From: Verrucomicrobiota bacterium
GTDB lineage: Bacteria > Verrucomicrobiota > Verrucomicrobiia > Verrucomicrobiales > Verrucomicrobiaceae
Reading direction: 5' to 3'
Length of the DNA stretch: 41,445 nt
NCBI GenBank assembly: GCA_009885695.1
Contig: VFKE01000028.1
Coordinates: forward strand, 1-41,445
Below, piece after piece: positions 26,801 through 36,438 of this stretch. Every line of letters begins with the position of its first letter. The first letter of the stretch is position 1. Position numbers and translations under genes: made by a program. The notes below the pieces were generated by a model. It was not told the origin of the DNA and did no database searches. It saw only the letters and a list, made by a program, of their open reading frames with translations.

Positions 26801-27649
26801 ACTGAAGAAGATTCAGCTGAAGTTCAACAAGTTCAGTCCGCCACAGACGAAGCCGACAGCATCATCGCCGGACTCGATGACCAGCCCGACTGGGATCTGG
26901 TGCTGGAAATCGTCACCGAACTGCGCCAGCGCCTTGAAGGCATGGGCCCGGTCAATCTCGAAGCCATCCAGGAATTTGAAGAACTCGAAGAGCGCCACAA
27001 CTTCCTGGCCACGCAACATGGCGACCTCGTCAAGAGCAAAGAAGAACTGCTCCAGGTCATCGCCAAGATCAACGAAACCACGAAAACCATGTTCAGCGAA
27101 ACTTTCGCCGCCGTGCGCGCGAATTTCCGCCAGAACTTCAAGGAGCTTTTCGGCCAGGGATCGCAGGCTGACCTCCGCCTCGAAAACGAGGAGGACCCCC
27201 TCGAGTCCGGCATCGAAATCGAAGCCAAGCCTCCTGGCAAAAAACTCCAGACGATCAGCCTGCTCTCCGGCGGCGAACGCTCCATGACCGCGGTCGCGCT
27301 CTTGTTCTCCATTTACATGGTGAAGCCAAGCCCGTTCTGCGTGCTGGATGAGCTTGATGCGCCGCTCGACGAATCGAACATTGGCCGCTTCATCCAGATG
27401 CTCGACAAGTTCATCGCGAACAGCCAGTTCATCATCGTCACTCACAGCAAGCGCACCATGTCCCGTGCGGACGTGATCTACGGTGTCACGATGCAGGAGT
27501 TTGGCATCAGCAAGCCGGTTGGCGTGCGCATGACGAATCAGAAAGCGGCACAGGAAGACGGTGCACCCAATGTAGCCGAGACCGTGCGCGGCCCCGGCAA
27601 GAAACGCGACCATGAGGATGCCCTCGCCGAAGCGGATGCGCTGATTTGA
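23801..27649 (+). CDS. smc: Chromosome segregation ATPase SMC
   Basis: A 1282-residue SMC protein, longer than the usual 1150-1200. Walker A GPNGCGKSN is at 31-39, with MYLKTLDIHGFKSFADKTTF as the classic start and LSGTGIGRAAYSVMEQGKID following. Long coiled coils (about 165-500 and 680-1020) flank a hinge (about 505-670; YGTQNVLGGLDEPERF, ALRDHLQAVLLTDSS, AYGVIHGGAGKEE). The C-terminal head has the ABC signature LSGGERSMTAVALLFS and Walker B PFCVLDELDAPLDESN. A Thr/Glu-rich insertion (NTNEAETATEEDSAEV, near 990) and a charged C-terminal tail explain part of the extra length. It works with ScpB, encoded at 9284. Confidence 0.97.
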   Translation: MYLKTLDIHGFKSFADKTTFEFHEGVTGIVGPNGCGKSNVVDAIRWVLGETSAKALRGDEMADVIFNGTDKRKPVGMAEVILTLADCEQGLHVDFNEVAIGRRVFRDGRSEYRINGTICRLKDIQDLLSGTGIGRAAYSVMEQGKIDQLISAKPEDRRAVFEEAAGITKFKSQKKEALRKLEYTDANLLRVADIIAEVSRQMNSLQRQAQKAKRYQVLHKDLRVLDTHLGHRHFTEFQAEKSESETQIKVLLTQCEEMQKKIHDREADAAQTREAYHQVEGRINSLRQQAQELHSRIQGADSKIGFNNENAEELAGRIQRNQEDAASARELLERQRRELAAADEQFAEIHNALTSRQTALDEHHLTHNAIIPERLRIDSVRRTLRETFRTIESQMATEEARAQNLSGQMSGDRQRHETLQHDKQAAAQQREASQVEFDHLQLQIQELESSRDDLDQKLKDIASSIQERRLQREGAIEELNEIQRHLTQRNLRLETLHQIIEKGEGLDYGTQNVLGGLDEPERFKDKLNGIVASAIEVDPQFISAIETALRDHLQAVLLTDSSLADEIISKLNQGKLGRAALALQDFLHAEEGTDRQFMPNGAIAWALDKVKAKQEVQPLMNRLLRDVVIVEDLTTALRLKTEHPALCFVTLNGDMISAYGVIHGGAGKEEASSTLRREAESRKLREESGLLEVAAGVKEDQIEELRVKIEEQSRDEANARDAAQKNRDGLSQFHGKVSVVQRALQQATAKLDSLEWEQNQIGERLTTTEAAISGHHETAAACGRQLEENQQREQELERELENIIRRESESTERLNELKTAFAVEQNALQGVERQKAPLASRLEELQNSITRYENEVFTWEQRIESKQNENRHLAEELEDARRQHSVVEDEGAKLADSRNAAFEKVTLLENELNALRQRHSEANEHRNRAEVQQTRVDLRLENLVTQVHDRYQISLDTFEPDPHTLLLALNEQKKQHERNSRRKATLSARTDGNTNEAETATEEDSAEVQQVQSATDEADSIIAGLDDQPDWDLVLEIVTELRQRLEGMGPVNLEAIQEFEELEERHNFLATQHGDLVKSKEELLQVIAKINETTKTMFSETFAAVRANFRQNFKELFGQGSQADLRLENEEDPLESGIEIEAKPPGKKLQTISLLSGGERSMTAVALLFSIYMVKPSPFCVLDELDAPLDESNIGRFIQMLDKFIANSQFIIVTHSKRTMSRADVIYGVTMQEFGISKPVGVRMTNQKAAQEDGAPNVAETVRGPGKKRDHEDALAEADALI

Positions 27650-27663
27650 TATTTTTATAACAA

Positions 27664-27749
27664 CGTAGCCGCGTTTCGTGAGAACGCGGGAAGGTGGATG
27701 TTTTGCAGCCAGGCGATTTTGTCCCGCACTCTCACGAGATGCGGCTACG
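27664..27749. repeat. Long inverted repeat, family B copy 1
   Basis: Two 28-base arms, 27664-27691 and 27722-27749, match in inverted orientation at 24 of 28 positions around a 30-base loop. The left arm begins CGTAGCCGCGTTTCGTG and ends CGCGGGA. It lies between the stops of convergent smc and leuB, where it could end transcription from both sides. A larger relative is at 35422-35545. Confidence 0.8.
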
Positions 27750-27780
27750 AGATTTTCAAAATGCTTAAAGCAGAAAGAGT

Positions 27781-29061
<1,281 letters not shown>

Positions 29062-29093
29062 AAAAAAGGCGGCTGACCGGAGCCAGCCGCCTT
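29062..29093 (-). terminator. Rho-independent terminator of the MFS gene at 29119-30687
   Basis: On the minus strand AAGGCGGCTG pairs perfectly with CAGCCGCCTT over an eight-base loop and runs into six T residues (29067-29062). It begins 26 bases after the stop codon of the MFS gene. This is the clearest intrinsic terminator in the window and marks the end of the minus-strand run from glcD or further upstream. Confidence 0.85.
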
Positions 29094-29118
29094 TCGACAA
29101 AGTGATCCTGCTGGGAAT

Positions 29119-30687
29119 TTACTTGGTGCCGTGTTCTTCCTTGAGTTCCTCTTCAACGTTGAGCGCCTTATATCCGCCCTTGGACTTGAAGTAGATAATG
29201 AGCAACAGATAGAGAACGGCCATGGCCATTGGAGCATACGCCGTGAGCTTGAGCGCCATCTTGCCACCGTGAATACCAGCGCCAGACACTGGCTTCTTGT
29301 CTATTTCAGCTGAAGCCTTGGCACCCTCCCACCATGCGGCGAGCTTGGCGTGATTCTCGTCCTTCTTATTCTCCTTTGCGAGCAGTTCACCGGAGCGCCT
29401 CAACTCCTTGCCCCCATCGTCGAGCACGCCCACTTTTGAGCCATCAAGGCCAATGGTTTTGAACCCGAAGAAGGTATTTTCATTGCCGGCTTTGTAGCGC
29501 TCAAAGGATTCTTTGGAGACTTCCTGAAGATTCTTCGAAGCATGGAAGTCCTGTTTGAATCCGATGGCTGGACCACCGAGCAAACCGGCGGACAACATGC
29601 CAATGCCGCCAATCATGCCGACAGCGACCGCCCCCCCTTTTGGAAAACGCTCCGAGGTCACAGCCAGCATGGTCGGCCAGAGGAAGGTCTTGCCGCACGC
29701 ATAAACAGTCGCAGCAATGATGCAGGCGGTCACCGTGCTGGCACTGCCAAGCAGCGTAAGCCCAATCGCCCCGAGGCAGGCGCTGACGAAGAGCAGGCCG
29801 AGCGGAGAGATCCGATGAACGATGGGGCCAGCAACGAAACGCAGGCAGAACATGAGCATCGAAGTATAAACAAAGAGCTTCAATCCGGCAGCAGGGCTGC
29901 CCATGATGGCACCAGTGATCTTGCTGATCCAGGAGTCAGTGCCAAGTTCGACATAGCCTACCAGCGCCTGGATGACGAGCAGCACCAGCATCAGCGGCGC
30001 AAAAATAGTTCCGATCATCTCACCGAGAGTAATGCCCGCTGAGGCGGCCTCAGATTTCGGAAACTTCTGACCCAGCAGGAGCAGACCGTAGGCAATCACC
30101 GGAACGAGGAAGAGAGACATCTGAATTTTCCAGTCCACCGCAGCGGTGATGACTGCTCCCGCGTCATCTGTTTTTGCCGCCAGGAACGCGGAGGCGAGAC
30201 CGCCAAGCACGAGACCCGCAGGCCAGCCTGCGTGAAGGATGTTAAGATAGTGCGATTTATTTTTCGGAAACAATGTCGCCGTGAGCGGGTTGACAACGGC
30301 TTCCGCGAGTCCGTTGCCGATCGCGAAGATGAACATGCCCCAGAAGAGGCAGCTGAATGCAGCCGGCTTGCCACCCGCCGCGAACGCATAGGGCGCGGCG
30401 AGAGTGATCACCGCCGAGATAAAATGCAGACCGAACGCCAGTATCATGAGCTTGCCGTAACCGATCTTGTCCGCGATCAGCGAACTGAGGATGATGACGA
30501 TGCCGAAGCCGGTCAGACCACCTCCGGTGATGGCACCGAGTTCCGACATGGTGAAGCCGAACTGCACGGCCCACTGGCCGAGGATGCCTCCGCGGACAGA
30601 ATAACCGACGCCAGCCGCGAGGATGGCCATGAATCCCGCGAACAGCAGGCGTTTTGCATTGGGGGCGATGCCTTCGTTACTGCTCAT
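29119..30687 (-). CDS. MFS transporter with soluble insertion before the last helix (paralogue 1)
   Basis: A 522-residue MFS protein. Helices 1-11 lie at about 10-380. A polar stretch of about 100 residues (about 385-480; KQDFHASKNLQEVSKESFER, LAKENKKDENHAKLAAWWEG) precedes the last helix (YAPMAMAVLYLLLIIYF). Shared motifs with the next gene are LNILHAGWPAGLVLGG, GKTFLWPTMLAVTSERFPKG and a FKSKGGYKAL tail. This branch seems characteristic of Planctomycetes and Verrucomicrobia; its substrate is not known. Neighbouring glcD/glcF suggest a small organic acid, as inference. It is followed by a strong terminator. Confidence 0.85.
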   Translation of the reverse strand: MSSNEGIAPNAKRLLFAGFMAILAAGVGYSVRGGILGQWAVQFGFTMSELGAITGGGLTGFGIVIILSSLIADKIGYGKLMILAFGLHFISAVITLAAPYAFAAGGKPAAFSCLFWGMFIFAIGNGLAEAVVNPLTATLFPKNKSHYLNILHAGWPAGLVLGGLASAFLAAKTDDAGAVITAAVDWKIQMSLFLVPVIAYGLLLLGQKFPKSEAASAGITLGEMIGTIFAPLMLVLLVIQALVGYVELGTDSWISKITGAIMGSPAAGLKLFVYTSMLMFCLRFVAGPIVHRISPLGLLFVSACLGAIGLTLLGSASTVTACIIAATVYACGKTFLWPTMLAVTSERFPKGGAVAVGMIGGIGMLSAGLLGGPAIGFKQDFHASKNLQEVSKESFERYKAGNENTFFGFKTIGLDGSKVGVLDDGGKELRRSGELLAKENKKDENHAKLAAWWEGAKASAEIDKKPVSGAGIHGGKMALKLTAYAPMAMAVLYLLLIIYFKSKGGYKALNVEEELKEEHGTK

Positions 30688-30773
30688 TTTGGTGTGTGTT
30701 GGGTTGGTTGGAGTGAGGATGGGGAAGCGGAGATTGAAGATGCAAGACGAAAAGATGCAAGACCGAAGATGCT

Positions 30774-32306
30774 TTAGAATCCCGGATCAGCCCTCTCGCC
30801 GTGCCCGAGTTCGATGGGCTTGTAGCCGCCCCTGGATTTAAACCAGAGCCACATCAGGATGTAACATGCGAGCATGAAAGTCGGCAGCAGCGCGATGTTC
30901 ACGAAAACATGCTGCTTCACCCCGGCCTGCACTTTCTCCAGTTCCTCCTTGTCCGCGGCATCGAGCGTCTTGATCTTCTCCTGATTGAGGCTCGGCGACG
31001 TGCCGAAGATCGCGGGTTTGGGCTCGCCGTTGACTTTCTGGAGCAAGACCGCGTGACTGGCGGCGAGCGTCTTGTTCAGATCGATGTCCTGCTTGTAACC
31101 GATCAACGGGCTTCCGATCACGCCGAGGAATAGCACACCGACTGCGGACACACCGTTGAGGGTGAGCGCCCCGCCCTTGGGGAACTGCTCGCTGACCATG
31201 CCGAGGGTGGTGCTCCAGAGGAAAGTCTTGCCGAGGGCATAGACGGAAGCCGCGGCGAGAATGGTGAAGCCCGCGGACTGCGAAAGATACAGCAGACCGA
31301 CAATGGCGATGGCGGCACTGATCACCAGCAGACCAATGGGCGAGAACTTGTGGACGATGGGTCCGGCGCTGAAGCGCAGCACCGTCATGATAACCGACAC
31401 ATAGACGAAGATCCAGGTCGCGAAGTTGGGCAAGTCCTTGGGGCCATTGAGCTTGAGCAGCTCTGGCATCCAGCCATCGGTGCCCAGTTCGGTGGTTGCC
31501 AATGGCCCGATGGTGATGAGCACGAAGATGAAGAGCCAGTTGCCCAGCGAGTGCGTGTAAAGGTAAGCAGCGACGGCGGCGGCGAGACCAACAGCCATGG
31601 CCGCAGTCAGCGAATATTCTTTTCCCATCATCTGGACGACGGCCACGTAGACGAGAGCGCCAATGATAAGAAACCCAATCGCGCCCACTTCCTTCAACAT
31701 GTCACGGTAGCTCACGCCCGCCGCCACGCGCTCCTGCACCGGAAAGCTGCGCGGCAGAATCAGCAGCGCATATATAATGACCGGCACGAAGCAGAGCCCG
31801 AATTTAAACTGCCACGTGTGGCCAGAGAAGATCGCGCTGAACAGCGCGCCCAAGGCCAGCCCCGCCGGCCAGCCAGCATGAAGGATGTTCAGCCACTTCG
31901 CCTTTTCCTTGCGGAAGATCGTGGCGACGACAGGATTGATGAACGCTTCGACCGTGCCGTTGGCCACAGCGACGAGCAATGTTCCCCAGTAGAAACTCTC
32001 GTATCCGCTCGCCCGCAGAGTCAGGATCAGTGAAACAACATGGCAACCAATGGCAAAGAACGCGACGGTCTTGTAGCCGATGCGGTCGATCACAAAACTG
32101 AAGAAGATGATGCTCAGTGCGAAGGGCCACATGCCCGCGCCATTGATGTTCCCCTTCTGGGCCTCGGAAAGATTGAAGCTGTCCTGTAACTGGCCGATGG
32201 TGCTGGCCCGCACCCCGAAGACGAAACTGGTGGCGACCAGGGCGATGAAGCACGCCCAGAAGAGTTTCATGTCCGGTCGGTCGGCGGAGGCGGGTGCGGA
32301 ACTCAT
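30774..32306 (-). CDS. MFS transporter with soluble insertion before the last helix (paralogue 2)
   Basis: A 510-residue MFS protein from the ATG at 32306; an earlier ATG at 32369 adds 21 basic residues. It shares LNILHAGWPAGLALGALFS, GKTFLWSTTLGMVSEQFPKG and the FKSRGGYKPIE tail with the gene downstream, and has a similar polar insertion (about 395-475; DIDLNKTLAASHAVLLQKVN, KIKTLDAADKEELEKVQAGV) before the last helix. The two are tandem paralogues 86 bp apart, most likely co-transcribed. The gap between them carries a short direct repeat (AGATGCAAGAC twice). Confidence 0.85.
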   Translation of the reverse strand: MSSAPASADRPDMKLFWACFIALVATSFVFGVRASTIGQLQDSFNLSEAQKGNINGAGMWPFALSIIFFSFVIDRIGYKTVAFFAIGCHVVSLILTLRASGYESFYWGTLLVAVANGTVEAFINPVVATIFRKEKAKWLNILHAGWPAGLALGALFSAIFSGHTWQFKFGLCFVPVIIYALLILPRSFPVQERVAAGVSYRDMLKEVGAIGFLIIGALVYVAVVQMMGKEYSLTAAMAVGLAAAVAAYLYTHSLGNWLFIFVLITIGPLATTELGTDGWMPELLKLNGPKDLPNFATWIFVYVSVIMTVLRFSAGPIVHKFSPIGLLVISAAIAIVGLLYLSQSAGFTILAAASVYALGKTFLWSTTLGMVSEQFPKGGALTLNGVSAVGVLFLGVIGSPLIGYKQDIDLNKTLAASHAVLLQKVNGEPKPAIFGTSPSLNQEKIKTLDAADKEELEKVQAGVKQHVFVNIALLPTFMLACYILMWLWFKSRGGYKPIELGHGERADPGF

Positions 32307-32428
32307 GGATCGTTCGATGCGGGCTGGCGGCTGCTTTTTTTCGGTCGGTGCGCCATTCCAGCAAAACAAGCCGCATCGTGCAATCTCTTTGTTTGATAAA
32401 AGATGTAAATACAGGACGTTATCGCCGC

Positions 32429-33772
32429 TTATCTTGAGTCATGCTGTCCCTCATTCGTGGGTTCGCCGCGATAGGCCGCAGCGAGCATCGACACTGGCTG
32501 TGTCACCGTCCGGCACATGGATTGGATGCGATTCCGCAAGCCGAACGCAAGTTGCAAATGACAGCCCGGATTGGATGTGGCGACCGCGGGCGCGTGAGTC
32601 CGCTCGACATTGTCCAATTTGCGCGTCAGCAACCTGGCTGACTCCTCCGGCTGCGTGATATTGTAGATGCCCGCGCTGCCGCAGCACCAATTGCTCTCGT
32701 TGAGTTCGATGACTCGCAACCCGGGGATGGCGTTCAAGATGGCGCGAGGCTGGCGGGTGATTTTCTGACCATGGCAAAGATGACAGGATTCGTGATAGGT
32801 CACCTCACTCATGCCGCAGCCCGCGGCCGGTTTGCGGAAGCCGGTCGTGACCAGCCATTCGTGGATGTCTTTTACCTTCGAGTCCCACAGTCTTGCGCGT
32901 TCGGAATACGCGGGGTCACCTCCCAATAAATTTGAGTAGTGTTTCAAGTGCGAGCCGCATCCGCCGGCGTTGGTGATGATGGCATCCACGCTCTCTGGAT
33001 CGATCATGTCGATTTGTTTGCGCGCCAGTTCTGCCGCGAGATGCGGTGCACCATTGTGCGCATGGAGGGAGCCGCAGCAAAACTGCACGCGCGGCGTGAC
33101 CACTTCACATCCATTGGCCAGCAGCACGTCCGCCGTGTCCCGATTGATGTCGGAGAAGGCGAGGTCCTGGACACAGCCGGTGAGCAGCGCGACGCGATGC
33201 TTCACCTCACCACGAGGCCATTCAACCTCGTCTATCAACGCATTGGAAAACTTGTCCGACATTCGCGGTGTCTGCGGCTCCAACTTCCGCAAGTTTCCCG
33301 GCAGCAGCCATATCAGGCGGAGTGTCCGCGCGAGCCACTCCAAACCGCATTGCTGGTAACAGCGAAGCAGCACGCCCGCTGCCCGCAAAAGACGCGGTTT
33401 CATGAAAAAAATTTCCAGTGTAAGCCAGCGCCAGAAGGAACGTTGCGGATTCTCCAGCACTTTACTCTGCTCCACATCCGCACGCGCAGCCTCAAACAGT
33501 TCCACATAGTTCACGCCTGCGGGACACGCCGTCACGCAGGCAAGACAGCCCAGACAATAATACATCTCGTCGCCAAAGGAACGACTCACGTTCATCTCCC
33601 CATCGGCGATGGCCCGCATCAGCGCAATGCGCCCGCGCGGACTATTGCGCTCGTGTTTGGTCTCGACGTAGGTCGGGCACGTGGGCAGGCACATGCCGCA
33701 GTGCATGCATTGCTGGAGAATGGAATAATCCATCCGCGCCAGGCGCGGATGGACTGCAGCCTCTCCACTCAT
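32429..33772 (-). CDS. glcF: Glycolate/lactate oxidase iron-sulfur subunit
   Basis: A 447-residue protein from the ATG at 33772, five bases after the stop of the small gene before it. Two 4Fe-4S motifs are CMHCGMCLPTCP (C22-C32) and CLGCLACVTACP (C73-C83). Two cysteine-rich (CCG-type) domains follow: FCCGSLHAHNG with GGCGSHLKHY, and SCHLCHGQKI with NWCCGSAGIYN. This is the GlcF/heterodisulfide-reductase-like arrangement that passes electrons from the flavin subunit to the quinone pool. The partner glcD lies upstream in the same operon; no glcE gene is present. Confidence 0.93.
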   Translation of the reverse strand: MSGEAAVHPRLARMDYSILQQCMHCGMCLPTCPTYVETKHERNSPRGRIALMRAIADGEMNVSRSFGDEMYYCLGCLACVTACPAGVNYVELFEAARADVEQSKVLENPQRSFWRWLTLEIFFMKPRLLRAAGVLLRCYQQCGLEWLARTLRLIWLLPGNLRKLEPQTPRMSDKFSNALIDEVEWPRGEVKHRVALLTGCVQDLAFSDINRDTADVLLANGCEVVTPRVQFCCGSLHAHNGAPHLAAELARKQIDMIDPESVDAIITNAGGCGSHLKHYSNLLGGDPAYSERARLWDSKVKDIHEWLVTTGFRKPAAGCGMSEVTYHESCHLCHGQKITRQPRAILNAIPGLRVIELNESNWCCGSAGIYNITQPEESARLLTRKLDNVERTHAPAVATSNPGCHLQLAFGLRNRIQSMCRTVTQPVSMLAAAYRGEPTNEGQHDSR

Positions 33773-33777
33773 TACGT

Positions 33778-33912
33778 TCAATTCCACGAAAATCCCTTCA
33801 CTTCGAATGGTGGCCAGCCCCAGAGCACCCACGAAAAAAGCACCAGCACCATGAGCAGCAGCACGATGGACAGCCCGGCGAAGATAAGGATTCTGGATTG
33901 GGAGCGATTCAT
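33778..33912 (-). CDS. Small single-pass membrane protein between glcD and glcF
   Basis: A 44-residue frame from the ATG at 33912. The N-terminus MNRSQSRILIF is basic, a strong hydrophobic helix follows (about 8-31; FAGLSIVLLLMVLVLFSWVL), and the end is WGWPPFEVKGFSWN. It begins 13 bases after the glcD stop and ends five bases before the glcF start, so it fills the gap as a tightly packed operon member. I do not know a family. A role as a membrane anchor or accessory subunit of the oxidase is inferred from position alone. Confidence 0.6.
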   Translation of the reverse strand: MNRSQSRILIFAGLSIVLLLMVLVLFSWVLWGWPPFEVKGFSWN

Positions 33913-33925
33913 GTGAGCAACAAAG

Positions 33926-35308
33926 TTAATCAAAGATTTTCCCGGGATTCAAGATCGCAGTTGGATCGATGGCATTTTTTACCAACCGCAAAAGCTCAAA
34001 GCTGGCATCACCCAATTGCTGGCGCAGGAACATCTTCTTCGCAAGGCCAACTCCGTGCTCGCCCGTGATGGTGCCGCCCAGAGCGATAGTATGTCCGACA
34101 ATTTCCTCAAGCGCCAGTTCCACACGCACCATCTCCTCATGATCCCGCTCGTTGGTAAGAAACGTGGGGTGCAAGTTACCATCACCCATGTGACCAAAGG
34201 TGCCTATTTGAAGGCGATGTCTTGCGGCAGTTTCAGCGATGAATTTTACCATCGTAGCCAGCTCGCTGCGCGGCACCGTCACATCCTCCAAGATCGTTGT
34301 TGGCTTCACGCGGGCAAGCGCCGAGAATGCGTTGCGCCGCGCCGAGGCGAGTCGTGCACCCTCGGCTTCATCGGAGGCCATTTTTATTTCGCGCGCTCCG
34401 TTCTGCCTCGCGATCTCAACCATCTGCGCAGCTTCGTCATCGACCGCTGCGGGATGACCGTCGGTCTCCATCAAGAGCAGCGCCTCCACATCCGTCGGCA
34501 GGCCGATCTTTGCATAAGACTCCACGCAGCCTACCGTCATGCGGTCGAGAAACTCCAGCGTGCAGGGTATAATCCTCGCCGCGATGATCGCACTTACCGT
34601 GCGGGCCGCAGCCTCCATGGAATCATAGAGCGCCAGCATCGTGCGTCGCGCCACCGGACGGGGCAGCAGCTTCAACAGGACTTCGGTGATGATTCCCAGG
34701 GTGCCCTCGCTGCCGATGAACAAATCCTTCAGCGAGTAACCGGCCACGTCTTTGACACACTTGTTGCCCAAGGTCGCCACGCAACCGTCCGGCAGCACCA
34801 CGGTCATGCCCATGACATAATCTCGTGTCACACCGTATTTTAGTCCGCGAAGACCCCCGCTGTTTTCCGCGACGTTGCCGCCGATGGTGGAGATTTTCAT
34901 GGATCCGGGATCGGGCGGATAAAATAGACCGTGCTGCGCTGCGGCATCGTCGATTTCCTTGGTGATCACGCCGCACTGCGCCCGCAACGTCAGGTTTCTG
35001 GTGTCGAGTTCGAGTATCTTGTCTAGTTTCACAAGACAAAGCACCACGCAATCCGCGACAGGCACGCTGCCGCCGCTCAAACCGGTGCCGCTGCCACGCG
35101 TCACGACCGGCACGCGATGTTCCGCGCACAATTTCACGCAGGCACTGACCTCCGCTGTATCCAGAGGAAAAACGACGCATAGCGGCCGCTGCTTGAGCGC
35201 CGCCGTCCCGTCGAAGCTGTAAGGAATCAAATCCTCTTTCTGTGTCAGCACGCGCTCGGGAGCCAAGCTGGCGGCGATTGATTGGAGAAAGGACCCGTGC
35301 GAATTCAC
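33926..35308 (-). CDS. glcD: Glycolate/D-lactate oxidase FAD-binding subunit
   Basis: A 460-residue FAD-linked 2-hydroxyacid oxidase. The FAD-binding (PCMH) domain shows PVVTRGSGTGLSGGSVPVAD, STIGGNVAENSGGLRGLKYG and FIGSEGTLGIITEVLLKLLP. The C-terminal domain shows HMGDGNLHPTFL and GGTITGEHGVGLAKKMFL, the metal and substrate site of the GlcD/D-lactate dehydrogenase family. It starts at GTG 35308. It is the first gene of glcD-small-glcF, and a large inverted repeat (35422-35545) lies just upstream. Glycolate versus D-lactate cannot be decided. Confidence 0.93.
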   Translation of the reverse strand: MNSHGSFLQSIAASLAPERVLTQKEDLIPYSFDGTAALKQRPLCVVFPLDTAEVSACVKLCAEHRVPVVTRGSGTGLSGGSVPVADCVVLCLVKLDKILELDTRNLTLRAQCGVITKEIDDAAAQHGLFYPPDPGSMKISTIGGNVAENSGGLRGLKYGVTRDYVMGMTVVLPDGCVATLGNKCVKDVAGYSLKDLFIGSEGTLGIITEVLLKLLPRPVARRTMLALYDSMEAAARTVSAIIAARIIPCTLEFLDRMTVGCVESYAKIGLPTDVEALLLMETDGHPAAVDDEAAQMVEIARQNGAREIKMASDEAEGARLASARRNAFSALARVKPTTILEDVTVPRSELATMVKFIAETAARHRLQIGTFGHMGDGNLHPTFLTNERDHEEMVRVELALEEIVGHTIALGGTITGEHGVGLAKKMFLRQQLGDASFELLRLVKNAIDPTAILNPGKIFD

Positions 35309-35421
35309 GGGTCACTTTTGCAGCAGGCAATATCGAGTCAACCATGAAAGTTGGCGGCACAGGATCCCGAGCTACGCTGTTGATTGAGCACATTGAGAGT
35401 ATAGATCATTTTCAAAAAAGA

Positions 35422-35545
35422 CGCAGCCGCATCTCGTGTTGCGCAGCCGCGAAGCGAGAGTGCGGGAAGAAAGCACGGCAGCCAACGAAGTATGCATATT
35501 TCCCGCGTTTTCGCTTCGCGGCTGCGCAACACGAACACGGCTACG
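35422..35545. repeat. Long nested inverted repeat, family B copy 2
   Basis: Arms of 46 and 45 bases (35422-35467 and 35501-35545) pair almost throughout; a central 24-base stretch including TTGCGCAGCCGCGAAGCG is a perfect match. The outermost (CGCAGCCGCATCTCGTG) and innermost (AGAGTGCGGGA) parts match copy 1 at 27664. The 18 bases between them are extra and present, correctly paired, in both arms. It lies between apbE and glcD. Confidence 0.8.
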
Positions 35546-35562
35546 AAATTATTTAAACCGTT

Positions 35563-36423
35563 CTAATCCAAAATTGCCACCACACCCTCGTTTCTCAGGC
35601 ACAGCGTTGCGATCTCCTCAGGCTTCATCACCATGAACGCTGTGGAAAGCGCATCGGAAAGCGCGGCCGTCGGCGCGATGCACCAGGTGCGATCGGGTTT
35701 GGGTGGAACGGGTCGCATCGTCCGCGGATTGATGATGTGTGCGCCTTTGACATGAAACCCGGAGCCGCTGAGGGCGTTGTTTCTCAGAAGGACTTCCCGT
35801 TTACCCCTGCCACCGGCAGTGACAGTCCAGCCTTCGCTGCCAAAAGCGGCACCCATGCCGAGCACGGTGCTGTCGCCGGCGTTCAACAGTGCATTTTTGA
35901 TGCTCCAGTCACCAAGCAAATCGGCGCATTGATCAAGCGCATAACCCTTGCCGATCGCACCGAGATCGAGCACGATTTCATCCGCGTGAACGGTAACCAC
36001 ACGCTCCTCGTCATCGAGATCGAAGCGGTTCATGCCGACTCGGGCGCGGGCCCACGTTTCTTCATCTGAAAGTGGAATGCGCAGGCCGCCGCCCGCGTCG
36101 CGGTAGATGTTCAAAAGCGGGCCGACACTGATATCAAACGCGCCGGCGGTCTCAGCGTGGACGGCGCTGGCGATGTTGAGGCAGTCGAGGGTGGCGAGAC
36201 CCACGAGTGTGTTCTCACCGCTCTTCAGATGATTGATGCGGAAAATGTCACTCTGGGATCGGAAGCGGCTAAGCTCATCTTCGAGACGGTCGAGCTCATC
36301 GAATACTGCGTGGGCCGCCTGGGCGGCATAAGTTTGATCAGCATCGGTCTCCAGGATGAGAACCTCAAACTGGGTGTTCATCGCCTCGTGAACGAAGCGG
36401 AAAAGAGAGGGTGTGCTGGCCAT
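35563..36423 (-). CDS. apbE: FAD:protein FMN transferase
   Basis: Transfers FMN from FAD to a Thr in target flavoproteins such as Nqr/Rnf subunits; Mg-dependent. It has 286 residues. Family features are EAMNTQFEVLI near the N-terminus, LEDELSRFRSQSDIFRIN, GAFDISVGPLLNIY, LDLGAIGKGYALDQCADLL, NALLNAGDSTVLGMG and HIINPRTMRPVPP. No clear signal peptide is visible, whereas many ApbE are exported lipoproteins. It starts 15 bases after the stop of the glycosyltransferase gene, so they are probably co-transcribed. Confidence 0.9.
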   Translation of the reverse strand: MASTPSLFRFVHEAMNTQFEVLILETDADQTYAAQAAHAVFDELDRLEDELSRFRSQSDIFRINHLKSGENTLVGLATLDCLNIASAVHAETAGAFDISVGPLLNIYRDAGGGLRIPLSDEETWARARVGMNRFDLDDEERVVTVHADEIVLDLGAIGKGYALDQCADLLGDWSIKNALLNAGDSTVLGMGAAFGSEGWTVTAGGRGKREVLLRNNALSGSGFHVKGAHIINPRTMRPVPPKPDRTWCIAPTAALSDALSTAFMVMKPEEIATLCLRNEGVVAILD

Positions 36424-36438
36424 AACCAGAATTACAGT

